Source: an uncultured Oscillospiraceae bacterium
GTDB lineage: Bacteria > Bacillota > Clostridia > Oscillospirales > Oscillospiraceae
Assembly: GCA_934675115.1 (NCBI GenBank)
Contig: CAKUPH010000055.1
Location: 1 to 14,009, forward strand
Length of the DNA stretch: 14,009 nt
Direction: 5' to 3'
The notes beneath the pieces are model-generated. The model was not told the DNA's origin, did no database searches, and worked only from the letters and a program-made list of their open reading frames with translations. The position numbers were made by a program, and so were the translations under genes. This document shows, piece after piece, positions 6,386 to 12,589 of the stretch; the stretch's first letter is position 1; each line of letters opens with the position of its first letter.

Positions 6386-7963
6386 TCAGGCGCTGAAGTG
6401 GATGGTGCTCATGTCCAGCACATAGGTGCGGTAGAAGGTCACGCCGGTCAGCTCCGGAACGGTGACCGTCAGGTCGCACAGATCCTGGATCCAGATGCTG
6501 GCGGCCTGCTCATTGAGGATGCGCTCAGCCTGCTTGTACAGCTCGGTCTGCTCCGCGTCGTCAAGGCTCGCCATCGCGGCGTTCACCGCGGCGTCGTAGT
6601 CGGGGTCGCTGAAGTTGATAAAGTCCTTCTTGTTATCGGACACGTAGCGCGCCAGCATCTCCCGGGCGGTCATGTCGCTGGCGGCGATGCCGCAGACGGT
6701 GGACATATAGTCCCGGCCGCGGTACACGTCGCTGACCCAGGTCTCCCACTCCACGGGCTGGATGGTGACGTTGATGCCCACCTGCCTGAGCTGCTCGTAG
6801 AGGACCTCGGCGGTCTCCACGTGCTGGTCGTAGTTGCTGGGCACGGTGATGGTCAGGTCAAAGCCGTCGGGATAGCCCGCCTCGGCCAGCAGGGCCTTGG
6901 ACTTCTCCAGATCCTGCGTGTAGGTCTCCGCCAGCTCGGGGAGGAAGTACTTGGTGTAGGCGGGGTACATGCTGGTGCCGGTGGCCACGCCCGCACCGTC
7001 GCACACGAAATCAATGATCTCCTGCACGTTGACGGCATAGTAGATGGCCTGACGCACCCGGACGTCGTCCAGCGGCTTCACGGCGTTGTTCAGGTACAGG
7101 GCCTGAACCAGCTTCATGGTGTCCTCATAGATGGCGAACTGGCCCTCAAGCTCCACGGCCTTGGTGTTGGGCAGGTGGATGGCCATGTCCAGCGCGCCGC
7201 TCTTCAGGCTGGTGACCAGCGTGGTGGCGTTGGTGATGATCTTGAAGGTCACCTCGTCCAGATAGGCCGGGGTGCCCCAGTAGCCGTCATACTTCTTGAC
7301 GACCATGCTCTCCTGCGGGGTGTAGGACACGAAGGCGAAGGGGCCGGTGCCCACGGGATTGGTGGACATTTGGTCGCCGCTCCCGGCAGGGATGATGGCG
7401 GCGGTCATGGAGTAAATAAACTCCAGCGTAGGCTCCGCCAGCGTGACGACCACATGGCCGTCGTCCGGCGCGGAGACGTCCGTCACATTAGAAAACGCCG
7501 AGATCAGAGGCGTTCCATCGTTCTCCGATCCGGCGCAGCGTTCCAGGGAATAGATCACATCTTCGACGGTGACCGGATCTCCATTGTGGAACGTGACGCC
7601 CTCGCGCATGGTAAAGGTGTACGTGGTTCCATCCTCAGAAACGGTGTAGTCACTGGCGACAGCGGGCACGACCCCGCCGTCGGAGCTGGCTTTCATCAGC
7701 CCCTCGAAGATGTTGAACAGCACCTCGCTGCTCCCCGCGGCTACCGCCTTGTGGGGATCGAGGCTGTCCAAATCCTGTGCGATACCTACCGTGACTGAAC
7801 CTCCATTGGATGGCTCGCCCGATTGTGCAGATTCCGTAGGCGCAGCGCTGTTCCCCGTATCTCCCGTATTGGCGGGGCTCTTGTCAGAGCAGCCAAACAG
7901 TGAGACCGGCAGCATCGCGGCGACGGCAATCAGCAAAAGGGCCCGAACGAGTTTCTTGGGCAT
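6386..7963 (-). CDS. Family 5 extracellular solute-binding lipoprotein
   Basis: Substrate-capturing subunit of the importer, 525 residues, anchored outside the membrane by lipid. The start MPKKLVRALL is preceded by AAAGGAAG at 9 bases; the frame is open upstream but that part has no ribosome site and lies over the promoter. A basic, hydrophobic signal peptide ends in the lipobox LFGC (Cys25), then a Ser/Thr/Gly/Asn-rich linker to about residue 50. The family 5 hallmark follows: VSEDGTTYTFTMREGVTFHNG with VTVEDVIYSL. Later segments (NPVGTGPFAF, DDVRVRQAIYYAVN, AGYPDGFDLTI) are typical of DppA/OppA/NikA-type proteins. Length matches NikA and DppA. It is the first gene of the operon, with its own promoter at 8019-8047. 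Ligand (peptide, nickel chelate, or another) cannot be assigned. Confidence 0.93.
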   Translation of the reverse strand: MPKKLVRALLLIAVAAMLPVSLFGCSDKSPANTGDTGNSAAPTESAQSGEPSNGGSVTVGIAQDLDSLDPHKAVAAGSSEVLFNIFEGLMKASSDGGVVPAVASDYTVSEDGTTYTFTMREGVTFHNGDPVTVEDVIYSLERCAGSENDGTPLISAFSNVTDVSAPDDGHVVVTLAEPTLEFIYSMTAAIIPAGSGDQMSTNPVGTGPFAFVSYTPQESMVVKKYDGYWGTPAYLDEVTFKIITNATTLVTSLKSGALDMAIHLPNTKAVELEGQFAIYEDTMKLVQALYLNNAVKPLDDVRVRQAIYYAVNVQEIIDFVCDGAGVATGTSMYPAYTKYFLPELAETYTQDLEKSKALLAEAGYPDGFDLTITVPSNYDQHVETAEVLYEQLRQVGINVTIQPVEWETWVSDVYRGRDYMSTVCGIAASDMTAREMLARYVSDNKKDFINFSDPDYDAAVNAAMASLDDAEQTELYKQAERILNEQAASIWIQDLCDLTVTVPELTGVTFYRTYVLDMSTIHFSA

Positions 7964-7995
7964 TTTGCTTGACTTCCTTTCTACTGCATTTCTCG

Positions 7996-8011
7996 CAACT
8001 GTATTCAGTTG
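7996..8011. promoter_or_regulatory. Palindrome at the ABC operon start point
   Basis: CAACTG-TATT-CAGTTG is a perfect inverted repeat with 6-base arms. It begins 8 bases downstream of the minus-strand -10 box, that is at the expected transcription start, where a bound repressor would block initiation. The cognate regulator is unknown; none is encoded beside it. Confidence 0.45.
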
Positions 8012-8018
8012 TCGCTTC

Positions 8019-8047
8019 ATTGTAACCACTGGCGGCGAAAAAAGCAA
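8019..8047 (-). promoter_or_regulatory. Promoter of the ABC transporter operon
   Basis: Read on the minus strand: TTGCTT (8042-8047), 17-base spacer, TACAAT (8019-8024). The spacing is ideal and the -10 box differs from consensus by one base. The leader to the ATG at 7963 would be about 50 bases. Confidence 0.65.
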
Positions 8048-8114
8048 GGAAAATCTCAATTATTTTTCGTTTTTCCTGTCAGAGCCGCCGCCCTGTGAAG
8101 CCGCGGGCCGGTTT

Positions 8115-8138
8115 CCCGCCGTGTTGCCCGCCGTGTTG
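8115..8138. repeat. Tandem 12-bp repeat upstream of the MATE promoter
   Basis: CCCGCCGTGTTG occurs twice head to tail without mismatch (8115-8126, 8127-8138). It ends 13 bases before the -35 box of the MATE gene, a position suited to an activator or other DNA-binding protein recognising one turn per site. It could also be a chance slippage duplication. Confidence 0.7.
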
Positions 8139-8151
8139 CCTCTCCCCGCGC

Positions 8152-8179
8152 TTGACAATTTATTATAATATGGTATGAT
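8152..8179 (+). promoter_or_regulatory. Strong sigma-A promoter of the MATE gene
   Basis: Consensus TTGACA (8152-8157), a 16-base AT-rich spacer and TATGAT (8174-8179). It stands out against the GC-rich surroundings. Transcription would begin near 8186, leaving a short leader that contains the ribosome site. Confidence 0.85.
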
Positions 8180-8195
8180 TCTTACGTTTACTTTG

Positions 8196-8214
8196 AAGGA
8201 GGCATGATTTTTTG
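8196..8214 (+). promoter_or_regulatory. Ribosome-binding site selecting a TTG start
   Basis: AAGGAGG (8196-8202) is 9 bases from TTG at 8212. An ATG at 8204 is only one base after the site, is in another frame and stops after eight codons, so the TTG is the supported start of the exporter. Confidence 0.8.
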
Positions 8215-9552
8215 TCTGAAAACCAGCTGACGCAGGGCAACGTCCGCACAGCCCTGATCCGGTTCGCCCTGCCCTTTCTGGGGGCAACCCTCATCCAGTT
8301 TCTCTACGGCGCGGTGGATCTGATGATCGTGGGCCGCTTCGGCGACGCGGCGGGGGTTTCCGCCGTGGCCACCGGAAGCCAGCTTATGCAGACCCTCACC
8401 GGTTTGATCTCCGGCTTTGCCGCAGGCGGCACCGTTCTCATCGGGCAGTACACCGGCGCCCGGCGGGAGGACGACGTGAAGGCCACCATCGGCACCATGT
8501 TCGCCCTGTTCGCCGCCGTGGCCGCGGCGGCCACGGTGGTGTTGGCGCTGGCCACCGGGGCCATGGTATCCGCCATGCGGGTTCCCGCCGAGGCCGTTCT
8601 CCCCGCCCGGCAGTATATTTTCACCTGCTGCTGCGGCCTTCTGTTCATCACCGGCTACAACGTCATCTGCGGCATGCTCCGGGGCATGGGCGACTCCCGG
8701 CGGCCCATGATCTTCGTCACCATTTCCTGCTGTGTGAACATCGTGGGCGACCTGCTGCTGGTGGGGCCGCTGCACATGGGGGCGCTGGGCGCGGCCATCG
8801 CCACCGTGTTCGCCCAGGCGGTGAGCATGTGCCTTGCCCTCGCCGTGCTGTTCCGGGGGGAATACGCCCGGTTCTTCACCGGCCGCTGGTTCCGCGTCCG
8901 CCGGGATAAGGCCGGTCTCCTGCTCCGGCTGGGCACACCCATGGCCATGCAGGATTTTCTCGTCGGCCTGTCCTTCCTGCTCATCACCGCCATCGTCAAC
9001 GGCATCGGCCTTGACCAGTCCGCCGCCGTGGGCGTGGTGGAGCGCATCATCGGCTTCGGGATGCTGGTGCCCATCGCCTTCATGTCCGCCATCTCCGCCA
9101 TGACCGCCCAGAACATCGGCGCGGGGCGGCAGGACCGGGCCATCTCCGCCATGAAATACGGCCTTGTCTACTCGCTGATTTTCGGCGTGCTCATGCTGGC
9201 CGCCCTCCAAATCTTCCCCCAGTTCGCCATGGGCCTGTTCATCGACGATCCCGCCGTCATCGGCCACGGCGCTCTCTACCTGCGCACCTACAGCGTGGAC
9301 TGTCTGATGGTGTGCGTGGTGTTCTGCTTCAACGGCTTTTTCAGCGGCTGCGGCCGGACGGGCTTCACGCTGGCCAACAGCCTTATCTCCACCTTCACGA
9401 TCCGGGTGCCGGTGGTGTGGCTCATGAGCCATATGGCGGGGGTCACCCTGCTCCAGATTGGCCTTGCCGCACCGCTGGCCTCCCTGCTTCAGATCATCAT
9501 GCAGCTGTGCTACATGAAATGGGGCGGCTGGCGCAAGGCGGTCATCAACTGA
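8212..9552 (+). CDS. MATE family efflux transporter
   Basis: Integral membrane exporter of 446 residues, the normal size for a 12-helix MATE protein, which expels drugs or metabolites in exchange for Na+ or H+. The first helix (about residues 14-42, ALPFLGATLIQ then DLMIVGRFG) carries the conserved proline (Pro21) and an aspartate (Asp36) where the family has coupling residues. The matching signature in the second half is seen in LRLGTPMAMQDFLVGLSF and later in GVVERI...PIAFMSAISAMTAQNIGAG, typical of the NorM/DinF-like clostridial branch. The protein ends KWGGWRKAVIN. It starts at TTG 8212 under a strong promoter and ends before a bidirectional terminator, so it is a one-gene unit. No regulator lies beside it and the substrate cannot be inferred. 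Confidence 0.95.
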   Translation: MSENQLTQGNVRTALIRFALPFLGATLIQFLYGAVDLMIVGRFGDAAGVSAVATGSQLMQTLTGLISGFAAGGTVLIGQYTGARREDDVKATIGTMFALFAAVAAAATVVLALATGAMVSAMRVPAEAVLPARQYIFTCCCGLLFITGYNVICGMLRGMGDSRRPMIFVTISCCVNIVGDLLLVGPLHMGALGAAIATVFAQAVSMCLALAVLFRGEYARFFTGRWFRVRRDKAGLLLRLGTPMAMQDFLVGLSFLLITAIVNGIGLDQSAAVGVVERIIGFGMLVPIAFMSAISAMTAQNIGAGRQDRAISAMKYGLVYSLIFGVLMLAALQIFPQFAMGLFIDDPAVIGHGALYLRTYSVDCLMVCVVFCFNGFFSGCGRTGFTLANSLISTFTIRVPVVWLMSHMAGVTLLQIGLAAPLASLLQIIMQLCYMKWGGWRKAVIN

Positions 9553-9570
9553 TTTTTCCGCAAAAATCAC

Positions 9571-9613
9571 AAAAACCCGCCCGTTTCCATGGGGAAACGG
9601 GCGGGGATTATTT
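9571..9613. terminator. Bidirectional intrinsic terminator
   Basis: CCCGCCCGTTTCC (9576-9588) and GGAAACGGGCGGG (9593-9605) form a perfect 13-bp stem with a 4-base loop. AAAAA precedes it (favouring the minus-strand gene) and ATTATTTT follows it (favouring the exporter gene). Confidence 0.88.
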
Positions 9614-9657
9614 TGCTTTTCTAACGGCGCCCCGCTCGGGAGCGCAGGCTTTGCGGC

Positions 9658-11025
9658 TTACTTGCCGCAGGCGGCGCAGTTGTGCTTGCAGGCCCACAGC
9701 TCGTCGGCCACGGGCTTCCACGCCTCGGCGTAGGCGTCGCACTTGGAGCACAGCTCGTCCGCCGTCTCGGGGGCCTCGGGGTCGGTGGAGTGGGCGCCGG
9801 TCTCGGCCACCATCTTGCGCAGCAGCTCCGGGTTCTCCAGCATGGGGCAGGGGCGCAGGTGGTTCTCGTTGAAGGGCTGCCCGTCGTGATAGGCCATGAA
9901 GATGGGGCCGCGCAGGCAGTCCAGCAGGGACTTCTCCCGGATGTTGGAGTCGGAGTAGTGGATGAACACGCAGGGATCCACGTCGCCGTTGGCGTTGATG
10001 TGGAGGTAACGGCGTCCGCCGGCAATGCAGCCGCCCACGTACTCGCCGTCGTTCTGGAAGTCCAGCATGAACAGGGGCTTGGTGTGGCGGTAGTTGTCGC
10101 GGATGCGGTGATAGAGCTCCGCCCGCTGCTCGGGGGTGGGCAGCAGCTCAGGAGCGGCATCCTTGCCCACGGGCATGTAGTGGAAGTACCACGCGAACTT
10201 GGCGCCCCACTCGATCAGGCCGTCCACAAAGGACTCGCTGCTGATGGACTCCATGTTGGCGCTGGTGTAGCAACAGGACACGCCAAAGGGCAGCTTGCGC
10301 TCCTTGAGCAGCGCCATGGCATGGCGGACCTTCTGGAACACGCCGTCGCCCCGGCGGCCGTCGGTGGCCTCCTCGAAGCCCTCCACGCTGATGGCGGGGA
10401 CGAAATTCTTCACCCGCAGCATCTCGTCGGCGAACTCCTCGTCGATGAGGGTGGAGTTGGTGAAGCACAGGAACTCGCAGTCGTTGTGCTTGTTGCACAG
10501 GGCGATGAGGTCCTTCTTGCGGACCAGCGGCTCGCCGCCGGTGTAAATGTAGATGTAAATACCCAGCTTCTTGCCCTGGGTGATGATGTCGTCGATCTCG
10601 TCAAAGGACAGGTTCAGCCGGTTGCCGTACTCCGCCGCCCAACAGCCGGTGCAGTGCAGATTGCAGGCGGAGGTGGGGTCCAGCAGGATGGCCCAGGGGA
10701 TGTTGCAGCCGTACTTTTCCCGGTTCTGCTCCTGCACGGTCCAGCCGATGAGGTTGCCGTTGAGGATGAAGTTCTCAAAGAACGTGCGGCGCACGCCGTC
10801 GTCCACGTCGGTCCACATGCTCTTGATGAGCCGGTACCAGTTATTATTGGGATCCTGAATGACATTCCGGAATGCCGCGCGCTGGGCGGGGAAGCTGTTG
10901 GGGCCGTCGCCCGCGAACTTGTCCACCCACTCCATCAGCTTGGGCATATTGGTGTCGGGGTCCTTGTCCAGATAATCATAAACCTTGCGGAAGCCGATCT
11001 TCTTCACGCTGTCTGCAATGCTCAT
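9658..11025 (-). CDS. Radical SAM protein with SPASM-like C-terminus, function unknown
   Basis: Iron-sulphur enzyme of 455 residues that should cleave S-adenosylmethionine to start a radical reaction. An N-terminal segment of about 110 residues (FRKVYDYLDKDPDTNMPKL...) precedes the radical SAM core with CNLHCTGC (Cys121, Cys125, Cys128) for the 4Fe-4S cluster and the SAM-binding GGEP (163-166). Cys333-x13-Gly347-x4-Cys352 fits the opening of a SPASM auxiliary-cluster domain, followed by Cys370 and Cys393. The tail adds CSKC (426, 429) and CKHNCAAC (446, 450, 453). The protein resembles a family common in Clostridia and annotated only as radical SAM; I know of no established product. GGAGG lies 11 bases before the ATG. 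It has its own promoter candidate and lies downstream of a tetR gene on the same strand. No small peptide substrate is evident beside it. Confidence 0.9.
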   Translation of the reverse strand: MSIADSVKKIGFRKVYDYLDKDPDTNMPKLMEWVDKFAGDGPNSFPAQRAAFRNVIQDPNNNWYRLIKSMWTDVDDGVRRTFFENFILNGNLIGWTVQEQNREKYGCNIPWAILLDPTSACNLHCTGCWAAEYGNRLNLSFDEIDDIITQGKKLGIYIYIYTGGEPLVRKKDLIALCNKHNDCEFLCFTNSTLIDEEFADEMLRVKNFVPAISVEGFEEATDGRRGDGVFQKVRHAMALLKERKLPFGVSCCYTSANMESISSESFVDGLIEWGAKFAWYFHYMPVGKDAAPELLPTPEQRAELYHRIRDNYRHTKPLFMLDFQNDGEYVGGCIAGGRRYLHINANGDVDPCVFIHYSDSNIREKSLLDCLRGPIFMAYHDGQPFNENHLRPCPMLENPELLRKMVAETGAHSTDPEAPETADELCSKCDAYAEAWKPVADELWACKHNCAACGK

Positions 11026-11091
11026 AACAAATGATGCCTCCTTGTGCGTTTCCCATTTTCCCGCTCATTAAATCACAAGAAAGACCAATTT

Positions 11092-11119
11092 TCCATAGAC
11101 ACCCCCTGTTTTCTGTCAA
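11092..11119 (-). promoter_or_regulatory. Promoter candidate of the radical SAM gene
   Basis: On the minus strand TTGACA (11114-11119), 16 bases, then TATGGA (11092-11097). The consensus -35 box lies in the 106-base gap after tetR, so the radical SAM gene can be transcribed on its own. Confidence 0.6.
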
Positions 11120-11131
11120 ATTCTGACCGGA

Positions 11132-11707
11132 TCAGACGCCGCGGTTCTTCTCCTCCAGCCGGAGCAGCGCGTAGCGGGTGCTGCCGTCGATGACCGTGCG
11201 GAAGTCGTCCAGATGCTCCATTGTCTGACCGGCCATGCCCCGGTCCAGCCAGTTGAGCACCACGCTGAGCAGACCCACGGTGTAGAGCTCCGCCACAAAG
11301 GCGATCTGGTCCTCCGTCACCTGAAGGCCCTCCGCCTCCTGCCCCACCTGATGATGGAGGACGGGATAGATCCACTTTTTCAGATAGTGCTCCACATAGC
11401 TGCGCTCAAAGGCCCGGTAGGCGTTGAGCACCGTGCTCCGGTTGGCCCGCATCCGCTCCATGGCCTCCTGCACCACCGCGTCCCGGCCAAACTGGGTGAC
11501 CAGCTCCGGCATCGACTGGAGCTTCTGAAGCTCCTGCTGGAGGCCCCAGTCCACCACGGCGTAAATGTCGGAAAAGTGATAATAAAACGCCTGCCGGGAG
11601 ATCCCGCAGCGCTCCGTCAGGTCCTTGACCGTGATCTCGTCCAGCGGCGTGTCCCGGAGCATCTCCAGCAGCGTGTGCAGGATGTCCAGCTTGGTAGACT
11701 TCGGCAT
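11132..11707 (-). CDS. TetR/AcrR family transcriptional regulator
   Basis: DNA-binding regulator of 191 residues. The N-terminal helix-turn-helix spans about residues 26-45 (TVKDLTERCGISRQAFYYHF), a textbook TetR recognition unit, followed by a helical ligand/dimer domain resembling the TetR_C_8 type seen in DhaS-like regulators. The start MPKSTK at 11707 is chosen because GAGGAGA lies just upstream; the frame is open ten codons further (to 11737) without a ribosome site. It is divergent from the TauE/SafE pair and upstream of the radical SAM gene on the same strand, so either may be its target. A palindrome over its own start point (11772-11784) points to autoregulation. No ligand can be proposed. 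Confidence 0.92.
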   Translation of the reverse strand: MPKSTKLDILHTLLEMLRDTPLDEITVKDLTERCGISRQAFYYHFSDIYAVVDWGLQQELQKLQSMPELVTQFGRDAVVQEAMERMRANRSTVLNAYRAFERSYVEHYLKKWIYPVLHHQVGQEAEGLQVTEDQIAFVAELYTVGLLSVVLNWLDRGMAGQTMEHLDDFRTVIDGSTRYALLRLEEKNRGV

Positions 11708-11771
11708 AAGCTCTCTCCTCTTTGTCGGTGCCCGCATCAGATTTCATACTGCGTGATCGCGGCAAGGCATG

Positions 11772-11815
11772 ATGTTTACAACATGTATAATATCACATTT
11801 TACGACATTCCGCAA
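11772..11815. promoter_or_regulatory. Divergent promoter and candidate TetR operator
   Basis: On the minus strand TTGCGG (11810-11815), 17 bases, TATTAT (11787-11792) make a promoter for tetR. A plus-strand TATAAT (11786-11791) overlaps the same bases but has no good -35 box. Directly beside them is the palindrome ATGTT-TAC-AACAT (11772-11784), placed at the tetR start point and next to both -10 boxes, a fitting site for autorepression. Confidence 0.5.
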
Positions 11816-11860
11816 CGCTCATTTCCCGCATAAAAACCGCCTGATCGGGCAGATTAGCGG

Positions 11861-11878
11861 AAAGGAGTGATGGTTTTG
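11861..11878 (+). promoter_or_regulatory. Ribosome-binding site favouring a TTG start
   Basis: AAAGGAG (11861-11867) stands 8 bases before TTG at 11876 but only 2 bases before the in-frame ATG at 11870, and overlaps an in-frame GTG at 11867. Spacing favours the TTG. Confidence 0.55.
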
Positions 11879-12235
11879 GACAAGAAAACACAGTTCTGGT
11901 GCGCGGCGGCGGGCGGCGCGGCGGGACTGGTCAACGGCTTTTTCGGCGGGGGCGGCGGCATGATCCTCGTGCCCATGCTGGCGGGCAAATGCGGCCTTGA
12001 CCAGCGGAAGGCCTTCGCCACGTCGGTGGCGGTCATCGCGCCGCTGTGCGTGCTGTCCTCCAGTATTTACTTTTTCCGGGGCGGGCTGGACGGCAAAGCC
12101 GCCCTGCCCTACCTGCTGGGCGGTCTCATCGGCGGACTGGCGGGGGGAAAGCTCTACAAAAAGGTGTCCATGGTCTGGCTGCGCCGGGCCTTCGCCCTGC
12201 TCATCCTGTACGGCGGGGTGAGGGCGCTGCTGTGA
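11876..12235 (+). CDS. Half-size TauE/SafE family membrane protein, first of pair
   Basis: Small hydrophobic protein of 119 residues (121 if the ATG at 11870 is used). It has the glycine-rich repeat signature of TauE/SafE transporters near the N-terminus (Gly17, Gly21, then GGGGG at 24-28) and about four hydrophobic segments, ending with a basic helix entry (KLYKK...LRRAF) and LILYGGVRALL. Classical TauE/SafE anion or sulphite exporters have about 250 residues built from two related halves; this is one half. Its stop overlaps the GTG start of the next gene (GTGA), which encodes the other half, so the two are probably made in fixed ratio and assemble together. Substrate is unknown. It is divergent from tetR. 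Confidence 0.87.
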   Translation: MDKKTQFWCAAAGGAAGLVNGFFGGGGGMILVPMLAGKCGLDQRKAFATSVAVIAPLCVLSSSIYFFRGGLDGKAALPYLLGGLIGGLAGGKLYKKVSMVWLRRAFALLILYGGVRALL

Positions 12236-12588
12236 CGGGCTTTTTCGCCGCCGCGCTGGCCGGGGCGGTCACCGGGGTGCTGTCCGGCTTCGGCATCGGC
12301 GGCGGGTCCCTGCTGCTCATCTATATGACCAGCTTCGCCGGGGTGGCCCAGAATGTCGCGCAGGGCATCAACCTGCTGTACTTTTTGCCCACGGCGGCGG
12401 CCAGCCTCCCCGCCCACGCGAAAAACGGCTATATCGAAAAAGCCGCCCTGGCCCCCGCCATACTGGCGGGACTGGCCGGGACGGCTCTCGCGGCCTGGGC
12501 GGCCACGGCGATGGATGTGGACTTGCTGCGGAAGTGCTTCGGGGCCTTTCTGCTGGTCATCGGCGTCCGGGAGCTGTTCCGGAAGTAG
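12232..12588 (+). CDS. Half-size TauE/SafE family membrane protein, second of pair
   Basis: Hydrophobic protein of 118 residues starting at a GTG that overlaps the preceding stop codon by four bases. It repeats the family signature (Gly15, Gly19, Gly21, GGG at 23-25), then IYMTSFAGVAQNVAQGINLLYFLP, which matches the region after the signature in full-length TauE/SafE proteins, and ends GAFLLVIGVRELF. Related to but clearly distinct from its neighbour, so the pair looks like a split two-repeat transporter and not a recent duplication. No ribosome site of note precedes it, in keeping with coupled translation. Its stop codon is one base from that of the convergent gene and no terminator lies between. 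Confidence 0.87.
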   Translation: MTGFFAAALAGAVTGVLSGFGIGGGSLLLIYMTSFAGVAQNVAQGINLLYFLPTAAASLPAHAKNGYIEKAALAPAILAGLAGTALAAWAATAMDVDLLRKCFGAFLLVIGVRELFRK

Positions 12589-12589
12589 G

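Noticed and set aside
6371..7798. Long plus-strand open frame opposite the binding-protein gene
   Set aside because: Low-complexity Val/Gly/Leu/His composition and no ribosome site; the minus-strand frame is a clear lipoprotein of family 5.
8204..8230. ATG after the MATE ribosome site as the gene start
   Set aside because: It is one base from AAGGAGG, out of frame with the exporter, and stops after eight codons.
8188..9570. Long minus-strand open frame opposite the MATE gene
   Set aside because: His/Gly/Asp-rich antisense shadow; it would run through the MATE promoter and has no family features.
9682..11034. Long plus-strand open frame opposite the radical SAM gene
   Set aside because: Val/Gly/His-rich antisense shadow lacking a ribosome site, while the minus strand carries the cysteine motifs.
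11777..11787. CopY-like operator TACA-ACA-TGTA
   Set aside because: The CopY/BlaI-type copper box has two bases between the half-sites; here there are three, and the adjacent genes are not copper genes.
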